Shown piece by piece: positions 38,991-50,339 of a stretch of 64,000 nt of DNA. Where the stretch lies: positions 11,812,092 through 11,876,091 of the forward strand of contig CM059623.1 in NCBI GenBank assembly GCA_030435675.1, given 5' to 3'. Position 1 is the stretch's first letter. Each line of letters opens with the position of its first letter. Both the position numbers and the translations under genes were made by a program. The DNA comes from Steinernema hermaphroditum. Taxonomy: Eukaryota; Nematoda; Chromadorea; Rhabditida; Steinernematidae. The notes below the pieces were generated by a model. That model did not search any database, was not told where the DNA came from, and saw only the letters and a list, made by a program, of their open reading frames with translations.

Positions 38991-40019
38991 TTAGGCCTTG
39001 ATGAATGCGACTCCCTTGGAGATGTCCTTCTTGAGTTCGGGGATAGCCTGCTCAAGAAGATCCTTCTCGTAGGTGTTGAGGTTCCCAAGTTCAAGGATCT
39101 TCTCAACTCCGTTGGGTCCGAGCTCTAGTGGGGTGGAGAAGAATTCGACGCCGGGAACAGCGTTGGAGGCGACGTAGGCGCACTGAACATTCTTCTCTCC
39201 CTTCAGTCCCTTGACGAGCGCCTGTACGAAACGCGCTCCAGCCAAGGCCATCGAAAGGGTGGCGGATCCCTAAATGAGAAAGCGTAATTACATTCAACCG
39301 CGACCGAGCTTACGGCTCCAGCCTTAGCCTTGACGACTTCAGTTCCAGCATCCTGGATGCGGATGGTCAGCTTCTTGGCTTCATCTTCCGTGAAGGTCGT
39401 CTTGGGGGTGATCTGCGAGAGAAGCGGGATGATGGTGACTCCGGAGTGTCCTCCAATGACGGGGACAACAGTCTTCGCAACATCAAGACCCTGAAAGCCA
39501 ACGAGTTAATCTTGCCTTGACTACAATATGGCTTACCTTCAATTCTGCGACAAAAGCCTGCGAGCGGACGACATCAAGGCTGGTGACTCCGAAGATACGC
39601 TTGGGGTCGTAGAGGCCGTTTTTCTTGAAAACCTCAGCAGCGACGGGCACGGTTGAGTTGACGGGGTTCGTGATGATGGCAATGAAGGCTTTGGGGCAGA
39701 TCTTGGAGGCAGCCTCGGCGAGGTCGCGGATGATTCCGGCGTTGGTGTTGAACAAATCGTCGCGGCTCATTCCAGGCTTGCGGGGCACTCCGGCGGCGAT
39801 GACGACCACATCGGCCCGTTCCAGGGCGGCGTGAAGCTCGTTGGGGCCGGTGTGAGCTGTCACCCTGGCCGGAGAGTCGATGTGCGAAAGGTCGGCGGCG
39901 ACTCCGGGGGTTCCAACGATGTCGTAGAGGGCGAGGTTGGTAATCGTAGGGTCGCGCTTGAGGAGGAGGCCCATTGGCTGTCCGATGCCTCCGTTAGCTC
40001 CGATAAGCGTAATTTTCAT
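38991..40019 (-). CDS. mdh-2: Malate dehydrogenase, mitochondrial type
   Basis: Exons 39537-40019, 39314-39490 and 38991-39269 give 312 residues. All key residues of NAD-dependent malate dehydrogenase are present: GANGGIGQ, the ribose-binding Asp in LYDI, both loop arginines ([10 protein letters not shown]), catalytic Asp (SLDVVR) and His (GGHSG), and SATLSMA. It interconverts malate and oxaloacetate. The visible start Met lies directly at [11 protein letters not shown] with no transit peptide; CATTTCAG immediately precedes it, which could be a spliced-leader acceptor or the end of an intron behind an unseen leader exon. Compare the paralogue at 22519-23664, which has a leader but altered residues. 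Confidence 0.92.
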
Positions 40020-40206
40020 GGCTGAAATGGACGAATATGTAAAAAAACCAGTGGATAAAACAGAGAAAGTGGTTGAAGATGTCGCATCAAGAAACTGCCG
40101 TTCGCAGAAGCACTTATCAAGGAAGTATCATAAAGTGAACGGAACTTGAAGAGTTGCTGCTGCTCACTGCTGCTCACTGGGAGAGTTGCTTCGAAAGGTT
40201 TTGAAA

Positions 40207-40548
40207 TCATGCATTCCTTTGCAAAAGGTGACCTGTAAGGCTTATCGTTTCGAGATCCACCTCAAGAGAGTCTATGTCCAACTTCTCGGAAAAACTCCCA
40301 TTTGAGACATAAGCGTGCATCTGCACTCTGCACTGTCTATTCACAGTCGATATCGTCATTTTCTCAAAATGTGTTAATCGTATTCGGTCGGTTCCGTTGC
40401 TTGTTTTCCTTCCTTTGGATGTTCGTATACCAGTCGTGAAAAACGATGACAACAACAAAACCGCCTTCTTGTGGAACGCCTCGAACCCGAAGACTCGAGC
40501 ATTCGGAACGTACAGAGCTCCCGAGCGCACGCAAACAATGGGTTTCAT
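40207..40548 (-). CDS. Small unidentified protein
   Basis: A 113-codon frame starting MKPIVCVRSG, on the same strand and about 190 bp upstream of the malate dehydrogenase gene. It overlaps the presumed 5' end of the divergently transcribed serpin-like gene. Composition is protein-like but no family is recognised, so it may be spurious. Confidence 0.3.
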   Translation of the reverse strand: MKPIVCVRSGALYVPNARVFGFEAFHKKAVLLLSSFFTTGIRTSKGRKTSNGTDRIRLTHFEKMTISTVNRQCRVQMHAYVSNGSFSEKLDIDSLEVDLETISLTGHLLQRNA

Positions 40549-42058
40549 GGCAGACTAAGTGAGTTATGGTTTTATATTTTCCGTAACATTTTCAATTTTA
40601 GCTTCGCTATGCACTGCGTCCGCAGCGAGCATAATTGTCTGACGAGTGTCTCTTCTCCACTAGCTCTGTCCGCCGTTCTGGCGATGCTCTTTCTGGCAGG
40701 TGACGAGAAAACAAGGATGGAGATCGCTAAGGTGATGAAATCACCACAGGGACTGGCGAAAGAAGTCATGAGATGTGAGCGATTTCATTGTTTTTCTTTA
40801 GTGCCATTGTCATTCAGGCTTTCAGAAGGTCTTCGCGGAGTTCAGGAACCACTCGAAAATAAGGTTCGCAGCTGATATATTCGTTTCTGGGTGTCTCGAA
40901 GTTCCGGATGAATTTATCATGTTGACAGCCGAGCTTTTTGGTTCAGTGGTAAACGCACGATAGCCTGTATCATGTTTGTCTACTTTATTATTTTGCAGGT
41001 AAAGGACACAACTACGATTGATAGTGTTCTGCGGAATGCTGACGTTTACTCGCCGCAAACTCGCGTGGCACTTGTAGCTTCTACGGTAGTTACAGCTCCT
41101 TGGATTGTAGATGAAGTACGGCAATTTCATCACCCATTTCTCAGCTATTTAAATCACGTTTTAGGCAAAGGAAAGTCGTTACTATCCATTCATGTCCTCT
41201 TACGCAACAAGAAATGGCTGCCAGCCTTACATTGTCCTTTCTGGGAGGTTTCGCTGTCTGAAAGCACGAGTCTATGAAGCTTGGATGCTACCTCTCGGGA
41301 GTGCAGAAGGATCACAGGCCAAGCTAGCTCTCATTATCATAAGACCAGTGTGTGTCGGCCTCCTAAGTGATATGATTGAAAGAATCCATGGATATTCGTT
41401 TCGGGGACTGATCAAACGCATTGTAAAGCAGCAAGTAAACAACAAACCACCGTGTTTTTGCGGATGCAACGTGTTTTTAGGAACAAAGAAGTCGAGTGCT
41501 TATCCCGAAGTTTCACATTCCTTTCAAGTCAAAAAGGTACTTTGATGTCTCAGCCGAGCTAGGCACTATAGTTTATTTCAGAGATTCACCGACCGATCTG
41601 CTGTCGAAAAGTCCAAATCCTTATCAGAACTGCGAGTTCCCGGGTATCTCAGCCGAGCACACTAAACTTGACCACTTCTTCTACAACGCGGCCGTATCAT
41701 TTAGTAGATCAGGTGTCGGATTCTTTGACGACGAGGTGAGTTAAATCGAAAAGGCGAACTTTCTGAAGAGGCTAATTTAAAGGACCCATCCAGCGCGATT
41801 GTCTCGTCGCCCTCTCAACGTAGCGAATTCAATCATCCCACGGGCGTGTCAAAGCTGGCACCGGAAGTGTTCTCCGTTCGCTTCGACTCTCCGTTCGTCT
41901 TTGCGATCGTGGACTGTGTCACAGAAGCCGTGCTAACCATCGGAAGTTACTCGGGACCTCAAGGAGTGCCGGCGGAGGTCTTAAGTCGCACCTATAAGAA
42001 GCCAAGGTTCTGCGAGAGGAGAAATGCCAACGAGCGGAAGAAATGCAGCGTTATGTGA
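40546..42058 (+). CDS. Serpin-like protein without a canonical reactive-loop hinge
   Basis: Multi-exon. Recognisable serpin elements in order: helix B (SVSSPLALSAVLAMLFLAG), strand region KIRFAADIFVSG, TRVALVASTVV (s3A region), RVYEAWMLPLG and LALIIIRP (s4B region), VLIPKFHIPFKSK, FPGIS, AVSFSRSGVGFFDDE and the C-terminal FSVRFDSPFVFAIVD. Exon junctions at about 40774/40820, 40943/41000, 41113/41165 and 41741/41785. The hinge expected after the Glu-rich segment (small residues such as GTEAAAAT) is replaced by VGFFDDEDPSSAIV, so it is unlikely to insert its loop and inhibit proteases. The N-terminus is unresolved; no secretion signal was found. Confidence 0.65.
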
Positions 42059-42248
42059 ATAAATGAGGCTTCTATCATAGAACTAGACCAGTAGTGAATC
42101 TATAAGGGTATCTTTGACCGGTAGTGAAGTTTGCATCGCTTCAGTTCCTCGTCTTGTGTAGCATCTTTCGAGGTTGTGCGATGCATCGGTTCACGCTTTA
42201 TATAAGCCACAATCCATATTCACTGTCATCGTCAATCAGGATTTCGAC

Positions 42249-42848
42249 ATGGCTGTTCAGTCTCTTGTCGACAAGTGCGTCATCGATCTCGCCATAAATT
42301 ACAAGTCTCCGATTTACGGTATCCCCTTCTATCTCCTCCATCGTATCATGATGTGCAGAGCGTCTTTGGAAATTTTGGCAGAGCAGTATCACAACTGTTT
42401 GGATCTTCAAAAGAATGCGTCGAAGATTCACTTTAAGCCTAATGGAATGATTGCGCTCAGCGCTACTCTGAAGAATCTCCCCCCTGCTCATCGTCTGATG
42501 TTCGCCCTTCGCACAGAGGAAGACTTCAACAACGAGGAACTCTTCAAGCAGTTGTCGCCAAAAGACAAAAGATGGTTTCTTGACGTGTCAAGAGAAGACA
42601 CAATTGTCAGGATAAACTGGTTACTCCTGATGGGATGCGTCTACGAAATAGGCCCGGAGTTGTTCGACGCTGTGAATATTTGCGTCGAAAGGAAGGCAGT
42701 AACAACCCTCGGGAAGCTACTGAGCAGCATCGAGGTCCTCTCACCCTGGTTGGCTTCTTGGATAATGGGGAACCTTCCCACTCAAACCTCCATGGAGATG
42801 CGAATGTGGATCGAGTCCTTTCTGTCTCAGTTGTTAGAAAATCCTTGA
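42249..42848 (+). CDS. Unidentified 199-residue protein
   Basis: A single-exon frame starting MAVQSLVDKCVIDLAINYKS, rich in leucine and aromatic residues, largely helical in appearance, ending LSQLLENP with an AATAAA-type signal directly overlapping the stop region. A TATATAA box lies about 50 bp upstream. I do not recognise a family. Its size and alternating hydrophobic helices recall nematode-specific multigene families. Confidence 0.55.
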   Translation: MAVQSLVDKCVIDLAINYKSPIYGIPFYLLHRIMMCRASLEILAEQYHNCLDLQKNASKIHFKPNGMIALSATLKNLPPAHRLMFALRTEEDFNNEELFKQLSPKDKRWFLDVSREDTIVRINWLLLMGCVYEIGPELFDAVNICVERKAVTTLGKLLSSIEVLSPWLASWIMGNLPTQTSMEMRMWIESFLSQLLENP

Positions 42849-43060
42849 AATAAAACGTCTTTTCTAAAAGTTGTTCTGCTACCCTATCCGTTCCAATTTT
42901 CACACTGATACACAAGTATCAGCAAGAAAAGCGAACAACAGTAGGATAAACAACGTCTACAGTCTCACAGAGTCTCACAGTGAAGTCTAGACAGTAGACA
43001 CTCTCTGCAGTCTCATTTTCAGACGCTAGCGCGCTCTGAGTCATTCACCAATTGTACTCG

Positions 43061-44908
43061 ATGGAAAGAGGCGGCGTTTCGGCGCCAACTTCTCCCGAAG
43101 CGAAACGTTCCTCTGTCGCTGGTGCTGCAAGTCAAGTGAGTGCTTATTTTTTGTTACTTTGAATCTCATATTTTCTAGGGGATTGTCATCGAACGGCTCG
43201 AAAAAACTGGATCTTCCGGACATGATGATTCGGAACGACGTAGTCGTAGCGGAAGCGACAGCGAAGAGTTGGTGGATGTGACCTGTTGCTCTGTCTTTTG
43301 GCAGGTATGAAAATTATTCTGCATCGTTTTACGCATGTCAATTCAAGCGATCGATTGTTATCATTGTGCTTCTTGTGCTGTTTCCGTGTGGACACGACCA
43401 TTTTTTTGGAAATGTTTTTTGTGTTTGTCTCGTTCTTAACTTTACACCTTTGCACCATCTCTCCATTTTTATGCTTCCACGTTTACGTGTCCCTCATTTT
43501 TCATCATTCTGTCGATTCATTTTGATGTCTTTCCATTAAATGCTGTTAATAATTTCAGCTCATGGGTTTGTTCTGCTACTTTGGATGTCCGCCACTTCCG
43601 GAGAACATCACCCGCAAAATCGCTTTCCACCCACCACCTAGGAAGCAAAATTATCGCTTGATGGGTGTCACCAAAATAGGACAAATTACCGAAGTTCTAG
43701 ATTTGAAGAAGGTTGCCGAATTGCGCGAGCTTTGGATCCAGCCGGTTCTTCCGGAGCACATGAAAAACGTCGACATGGAACATTACAAGTGGCTTCGCCA
43801 AAACGCAACGACATTTGTTCTCGATACAAAACAGAAGAATCAGTTGCTGTGCATCTGGGTGAGAAGTCCCCTCGCGCGGACTGGAAGGGTACGCAGTAAT
43901 GTTTTGATTTTTCATCAAACAGATTTTAGGTTATTCTCTTCTCGCAAGGAAACAGTTCCGATTTAGGAAATCTGATCCACCCGAACCGTGATTCACTTTT
44001 GGCTATGTCCATATACTATTCTGCTGATGTGGTCGCCTATGACTACTCGGGATTTGGATATAGTACTGGGTCGCCGAGCGAGAAGAACATCTACGCAGAT
44101 GTTCAGGCGGTCTATGACCATATTAAAAAGGAGTACGGTGAATATGTTGAGGTGGGTAATACATGGTATTTTACTCAAACGGACATGAATGGACTACGAC
44201 TACGTAGTGGTAGTGCATGACCGCAGCAATAAGTTGGTCAAACCAAAAAGCATAATCTGTCAGTTGGATAGACAGCTTGATGGATAAACAGGGGCTTCGT
44301 TTTCAAACGCGTTTGTTGCTGCCAGATTTGTAAACAATACACGGTTTATGACCGTTGACGACGGTCAGAGCAATGGGCGATTCGTGAAAGCCCAGTTATC
44401 CTACAGCATTGTTGCACAAAATGGCTAAACTTCCAAAACTTTCAGATTATCCTAATGGGCTACAGCATGGGGACAGCGGCATCAATCGACCTCGCCTCAA
44501 AACGCCCAGAAAACCTGGTGGGTCTTGTGCTGGTCGCTCCGTTCACGTCTGGTATGCGCCTCGTCCGACAAAAACCTCATGATGCTAAAGCTGGCTTCTT
44601 GGATCGTTTTCTAAGGTAAGTTATTTGCACAATCTGCTTTTACAGATTCATGTTTTAGCTTCGAAAAAGCGCCCAGAATCAACGTGCCCACCCTGATTGT
44701 CCACGGCCGCCGCGATGAGGTCGTACCCATCGAGCATTCATACGCGCTTCACAGTCGGCTCACGAAGCCAGTTACACCGCTATATGTGCGCAATCACGAC
44801 CACTTCAGCATCTTCGGCGTGCGGCAGCCTCTCGTCGCGCATCGGATTTCGCATTTCATCAGGTCCGAAACCGCCGCGGACACGAACTCCACTGACAGCG
44901 CTTCATAA
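43061..44908 (+). CDS. ABHD17: ABHD17-type alpha/beta hydrolase (protein depalmitoylase)
   Basis: Six exons (43061-43135, 43179-43304, 43559-43888, 43930-44151, 44446-44615, 44659-44908) give 390 residues. A cysteine cluster (CCSVFWQ to CYFGCPPLP) precedes the hydrolase fold as in ABHD17, where it is palmitoylated and anchors the enzyme to membranes. The oxyanion region is VILFSQGNSSDLG, the nucleophile serine is in GYSMGT, the acid in HGRRDEVVP and the histidine in NHDHF. Family members usually have SHGN and GQSxG, so both elbows are modified here. It removes palmitate from proteins such as Ras and PSD-95 in mammals. The serine-rich N-terminal 65 residues are a lineage-specific extension. 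Confidence 0.83.
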
Positions 44909-45103
44909 ATAAAGCCTTCATGGAAACTTACCTCTGTCTCCTTTCGTAGCCTAAAATGGGTTGAGATTAGGTACATGATATCTTTCTGCAGTTATTTATT
45001 TCTTTTCTTTTTGCAAATAGAACTTATCCAAACAAACAAGAGCGTTAATGAATGTTTCGAAAACAACGTTGCTACCTAATAATCATAAGCACTGTCGAAA
45101 CCA

Positions 45104-48100
45104 TCAGTAGTATCCACCGTAATGCGGCCTGGGATTCGGCGGAGGTGGTCCCCGGAAGCGCTGAGGTTGCCTCGGGTACCCTTGAGAGGTTGCTGATCCG
45201 GGATATTGCACTCCTCCATATTGCGGCTGAGCCCCATAAGGATTTCCATAGAAGTTGCCTTGGCCGGGAGGCGGGCCGTACTGCTGCGGTGGTGGGTGAC
45301 GGAAGAATTGGTACTGCTGATCTTGCCGCGGCGCCTGTTGCTGTTGATTCCACTGTGGCCGAGGGTTACGGTAGCCACTAGGTCCATAGGGTCCGTTGTA
45401 GGGCGGCAGCTGTTGGTCCATCTTCGGCACTTGTGACTGCTGATACATTCCAGGTTGAAGAGAGTAGTCGAAGAGATCGAGCTCCATATCCTGTTCAGTG
45501 GACGTTTCCGGTCCGTAGAAATTCTTCTGCGGCGAAGAGATCCTTGGCACCGGGGCGCTTCCCACTGGATTAGACGGCATCTCCATCGGTGGTGGCGGTG
45601 GCGCTATCTCCGCTGGTGGAGGTGGTGGCGGAGGCGTCACCAAACTATGATCTTCTTGGTCCCGAGGTGGAGTTCGTTCATTGAAAAATCCGAGATCCTG
45701 TTGAGAAGGAGTAGCCTGCTGCATTCCCATCGGAGGCGGAACAGGAGCGGGAAAAGAGGATACAGTAGGAGCAGAATAGACAGATGACTGGAAAGATGAT
45801 GGAGGAACAGAAAAGGAAGACGAAGGCGGTGGAACAGGAGCTGGGAACGGTGCCGGGGGCATGGGAACAGAGAAACTCGGCGGCGCTGGAGGCGCTGGCC
45901 AAGACAATGGTGGCGGCACTGGAGCCGGGAGAGAGATCTGAGTTGGCGGAGGCACCGAGGTTGGAACAACCATAGAAACAGGCGGAGGCACCGGGACGGG
46001 CGCGCTCACAGGAGGTGGCACCGGAGCAGGTGCTCTGGCGGGCCCCTCATCATCGAGTACAATAATATCTGGACCGCTAGAGCTACCCTTTGGCGCTTCG
46101 ACGCTCCTCGTCGCTACCGCAGGCTGAAGATGTGTTTGCCATCCAGAAGGCCATCCAGCGAGGTTTGACGGCGGCGTGGCGGTCTTCTTTGGTCCCTGGA
46201 TCTTCTTCTGCTGCCCGAGGACGACGAGTTGGCGATCTCCCGGATTCTGCATGAAGTTCTGCTGCTCCAAAGACGCCAGATCCTGAGGCATCTGTTGCTG
46301 CTCGAGATTCTGCTGCGGTATCGAGGGATTCCAGCCAGCGGGATTTTGCTCGGATGACTGCATCCTCTTGTCCCTCTGCCTCTTTCGAGCTCGCTTCGAT
46401 TTGCCCTTCGTCGGCGTACTCTCGGCGCTATCATTCACCGTATCCACTGGGTTCACTGGCGGATTCACCGCGTCGAACGACTGCTTGAAGCGCTCGTCGT
46501 ACGACTGGGAGAAGCGCGCTCGATCGAAGGTTGGCGCGTAGCCGGCGAACGGCGCCTGTTCCATCGGCATCGCTGATACGGGGTTGTATCCTCCATCGTT
46601 GTAAACGGGAGCGCTGGATGCGAAGACCGGCTGTTGTGGTGGAACTGGAGGGGGAACCGACATCGGCTCGAACGGTGGTGGCACTGGAGGAGGTGGAAGA
46701 CCGGCCATTGACATCGTATTTGGCGGTGTTGGCGACTTTTTCTGTTGCGCTTGAGTAACGATATCCCGAAGTTTTTCCGCCGACAATCCGAGATTCTGTA
46801 GTTGAAGAGATGGAGGCGCTGTCGGAGCTGTCGGCATCTCCGAGGACGTTGAAGGCTGCTGTCCATATTCAAATCCTGCTTGTGAAGGCGGCAGTTGGAA
46901 GTTGTTCAACATCGAGTAGCCGCCGCCGGGAGCAGCGGTCCTCGGCGGCGACATCTGCGGTCCTGGCCTCCCGTTGAACTGCATCGAGAGTTCGTTCAGC
47001 ATCGAGTACGCCTTCTCGAGGTTGTTCTCGCGGATTCCCATCTCCTTGCAGAGCTTCTTCATCGATTCATTGTCGACGGAGCCTCTCTCTTCGATCTCCT
47101 GCTGCAGCGTGACCATGAATCCCAGCAGCTTCCTCATTCCGACCGTATCGTCATCCTTGTTCGCGCTCTTCGGGGTGTCCTTTGGCTTGGGTGAAGATTG
47201 CTGCATAAGGTCCGTCGAAGGCGGCATCTCCCCCGGCATTGGAGGAGGCATCGATGGTGGCGGCATTCCCACAGTCATCCCCATGTACTGGAGACGTTCG
47301 TCCAGCGACAATTCGTGCGGATTCGTGTGCGGTGGGGGGCTTGACTGCCGATACGCATGGGCGTCGACTCCGGGAGGATGGTGCGGATTCATGTGGTCCA
47401 TCACCGGACCGACGATCTTCTTAGCTTGATCTTTCGCGCCGATGTTCTTCAAGAACGATGCTGCTTTTTCCTCCCACGACTTCTCGGGCTGTTGCCGCGA
47501 TTTGCTGCGACTACGGCTGTGACGATGCTGCCGGGGAGAGCGTGACCGACTCCGGGAGCGTCGAGTGTAGCGCTTGGCTGCAGGAGATCTCGAGCGACTG
47601 CGGCGACGACGGCTCGTCGAAGGCTTGTCGTAATCCCTTGACTCAGATGGACCGCCGGTCTCCCACGGATTCAATAGACCTTGGTTGTTAAAAGTACTGA
47701 ACACGCCAGGTTACTCGCAAATTTGGCACTATCGAGCAGTACCTGGGAAGCGGCGCGTCGAACGCTGTAGATCGATTCATTATGAGACCTGAATACTGCA
47801 ATCCATTGTTGCTCATTTATCGCAGAAACTAACCAGTCGTGATATCCGTAAGTTTCCAAGCATTGTCAACGTACATTTCGTAGTCCGGCCATAGCCGAGA
47901 GATCGTCTAAATCAGCATTTACAGCATAAATTGGTCGGATTGTATACCGTACCTTCATTGAAAGAAAGCACTTGATCCTGTAGCTCACTTGGCCACATCC
48001 TTCGGTCTTCGAAAGACCGTCTGCGAGATAGGCGGTTATTGAAGTGCGTTTTCTCATGTCCAACTCGTCCATGACTGTTTGGTGGAGATTTGGGTAATTC

Positions 48101-49677
48101 CGGTACTAAATTGATGTTAATTTCACAGGATTTCACAAATCATAGATCAACGATAAAATACTATAAGGTACACAAAAACGCAGTGAGCTGCTCACGACAG
48201 AATACTATCTATGTACGTTATGTTGAAATACCAGAAGATATCAAGCACGCCTGTACAGGTTAAACATGTGTCCAGGCTTGTGTCAACAAATTGAAGATCG
48301 GTGTGCCTTCCAAGAAATAACCAAAACTCACTCACCAAATGAGCCAATCGGTGGGGATACGACACCAAATGTCCGAACATGTCAGAAGCGGTGGTCCACC
48401 ACTGACACATCGAGCAGTAGTACGTTTCAAAAGAAGGCTTATCGCAGCAAACAACTTGATAGAGTGAGTTGACACCCACGATGCCGGGCTTCACGGAGGC
48501 CACTTCGTTGAACAGCGTGGGCTTCTCATGGTCAGAGAGGGGTTCTGTGCCGGATTTCCACACTGAAATCAGCCATTCACAAACAGGAAAAAAGGACAAA
48601 GCGCACAGTAATCGACCAGATCCTTGCGAGCTTTCAGATTATGGAGCTCCGACGTGTGCTGCTCCAAGCGCTCTTGCAACATGCGTGATTTTTCGTTCGG
48701 CATGATGTGAGGCGAACGACTTCTTCGACGTGGTGGAGAGCGGCGCCGCGGTGGAGGTGTGCGGGAGCGTGGTCGAGGCGGTGGACGGTATCGGTCACGC
48801 TCACGGGATCGGGAGCGTCTTCGCGGTGGAGAATCTCTTCGACGCGAATCTGAAAATCGAAATGATAATGATGCTGTCAAAGAACAGGAGAGTCGTCAAT
48901 CGTGATTAAAAGACACAAAAGGCGATTGAGACGGACAGTCTGCGCGAAGAGACGCAAAACGCATCTTCTTTCCTCTTCAAAAGCGAAAATAACAAAGAAA
49001 GGGGCATAAACCCTCCCAGCGCATTACCAATGCAGAATAAGGAGCAGATGCGCGGCACGTAGAGGAGCGGCCGACGGCGGTGCCCGAGCGTGCAGCGATT
49101 GCCCTTTTGTAAAGTGCAAATGCGACTGTGCAAAGCCAAAATAGACGTCTGGCGCCGAAGTTATGTCTCACCGCAATCCTCATTTGAACTTATTGATCAT
49201 CAAAGGCCGGTTGGATGGTTCTGTGCGGCTTCCCCTTTTGCGATTTCACCCTTCATCTCTCTGAATTATAGTCTCAAGCGAATATTACGGAAGTTTAGCG
49301 ATTCGAAAACAGCTTTGTCTGATCTAGTTTTCGATGTTAATGTTTTGTAATGAAGAGTGTTTGCGATCAATATAATCATGAAATTTCTGAACAACTAGAA
49401 GAAGAGCCTCCGCAGACTAAAGCAGAAGTTATTCAGTCAATTTGGACGTCTTCTCGACCAAAAAATGAACTATGGAATCGAAAACCGTGAAACCAAGTTA
49501 TACGATGTGCTCCTTGAACATCTCTGTCAACTATCTATGAAAGACAATAGTAGATTACAGCTCTATTTCCCCCGCGCAAATGCATAAAACCTCCACGCTC
49601 ATCAAATTCAAAAGATACTCACCATAGGAGCTGGATGTTCCACGCCAGCCGGAGTCGCGATCCTGCGAGTACATCAT
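45104..49677 (-). CDS. Large RS-, zinc-finger- and proline-rich nuclear protein
   Basis: Seven exons (49623-49677, 48607-48852, 48336-48562, 47953-48105, 47834-47906, 47743-47788, 45104-47696) join in phase to 1130 residues. Order: tyrosine/arginine start, RS-rich block (PPRRRSRSRERDRYR), coiled segment, a matrin/U1-like zinc finger (CSMCQWWTTASDMFGHLVSY with two His), a second RS block (RSRSRSRSPRQHRH), a helical segment, and 600 residues rich in Pro, Gln and Met ending in Arg/Gly/Tyr. This composition is typical of nuclear RNA-processing or speckle proteins. The 770-bp first intron is the longest seen here. I cannot assign an orthologue. Splice choices in exons 4-6 rest on keeping the frame. 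Confidence 0.7.
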
Positions 49678-50007
49678 CGACTGCTTCGCGTATTCAGTTT
49701 CTCAGCGGCTGGTCACCACAGTGGCGACTAAATTCTCTGGAACACACGGAATTTCGGGTCAGATCGAACGGAAGCGACGCCGCGCGGGGAGTGCCGCCAT
49801 GCGACCGAGAACGCCAGGCCAATCCGTGCGGGATCAGCCGCGTTGTATCGCAACGTTTTGATACTTTGTGTAGTGGTGTTTGATGTATTTAGATGTCTTC
49901 AGGGATCGAGACAACCAACTTCGGTCTAAATGTCTGTATTTGCAGACGAAACCGGAAGCTCGATTCGTGTCTCCCAGATATACAGCTTCGCGCGCACCCC
50001 TAAACAT

Positions 50008-50079
50008 GGTCCTGTGGCCTAATGGATAAGGCGTCGGTCTCCTAAACCGAAGATTGCGGGTTCGAGTCCCGTCAGGATC
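50008..50079 (+). tRNA. tRNA-Arg (anticodon CCT)
   Basis: A 72-nt cloverleaf. Acceptor GGTCCTG pairs with CAGGATC. The anticodon stem TCGGT/ACCGA encloses loop CTCCTAA, and the T arm has GGGTTCGAGTCCC. T-rich terminator follows. No intron. Confidence 0.93.
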
Positions 50080-50339
50080 TTCGTTTTGGGAATTAGTTCA
50101 ATGAACAAAGTAGTTTGATTTGTTCTAATGTTTGGCTTTGTCAGTGTATTGTAGTCGGACAGTTCATACGATGCGTTGCCTTATTTATTTGCAAAAGCCT
50201 ACCGTAACTGACACAGAATATTAGTACGATTCTTGCATGGAAGTGAAGTATTTGAAGATCAGAAGACGTTGAGCATTAAAAGACACAACGACGCAGATGA
50301 GGCCAGCACCATCGCTGAATTTGCTTTAAAAGACTATTT

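Noticed and set aside
45052..47691. Several 70-150 codon plus-strand frames opposite the proline-rich exon
   Set aside because: Low-complexity complement of the Pro/Gln-rich coding sequence without splice or start context.
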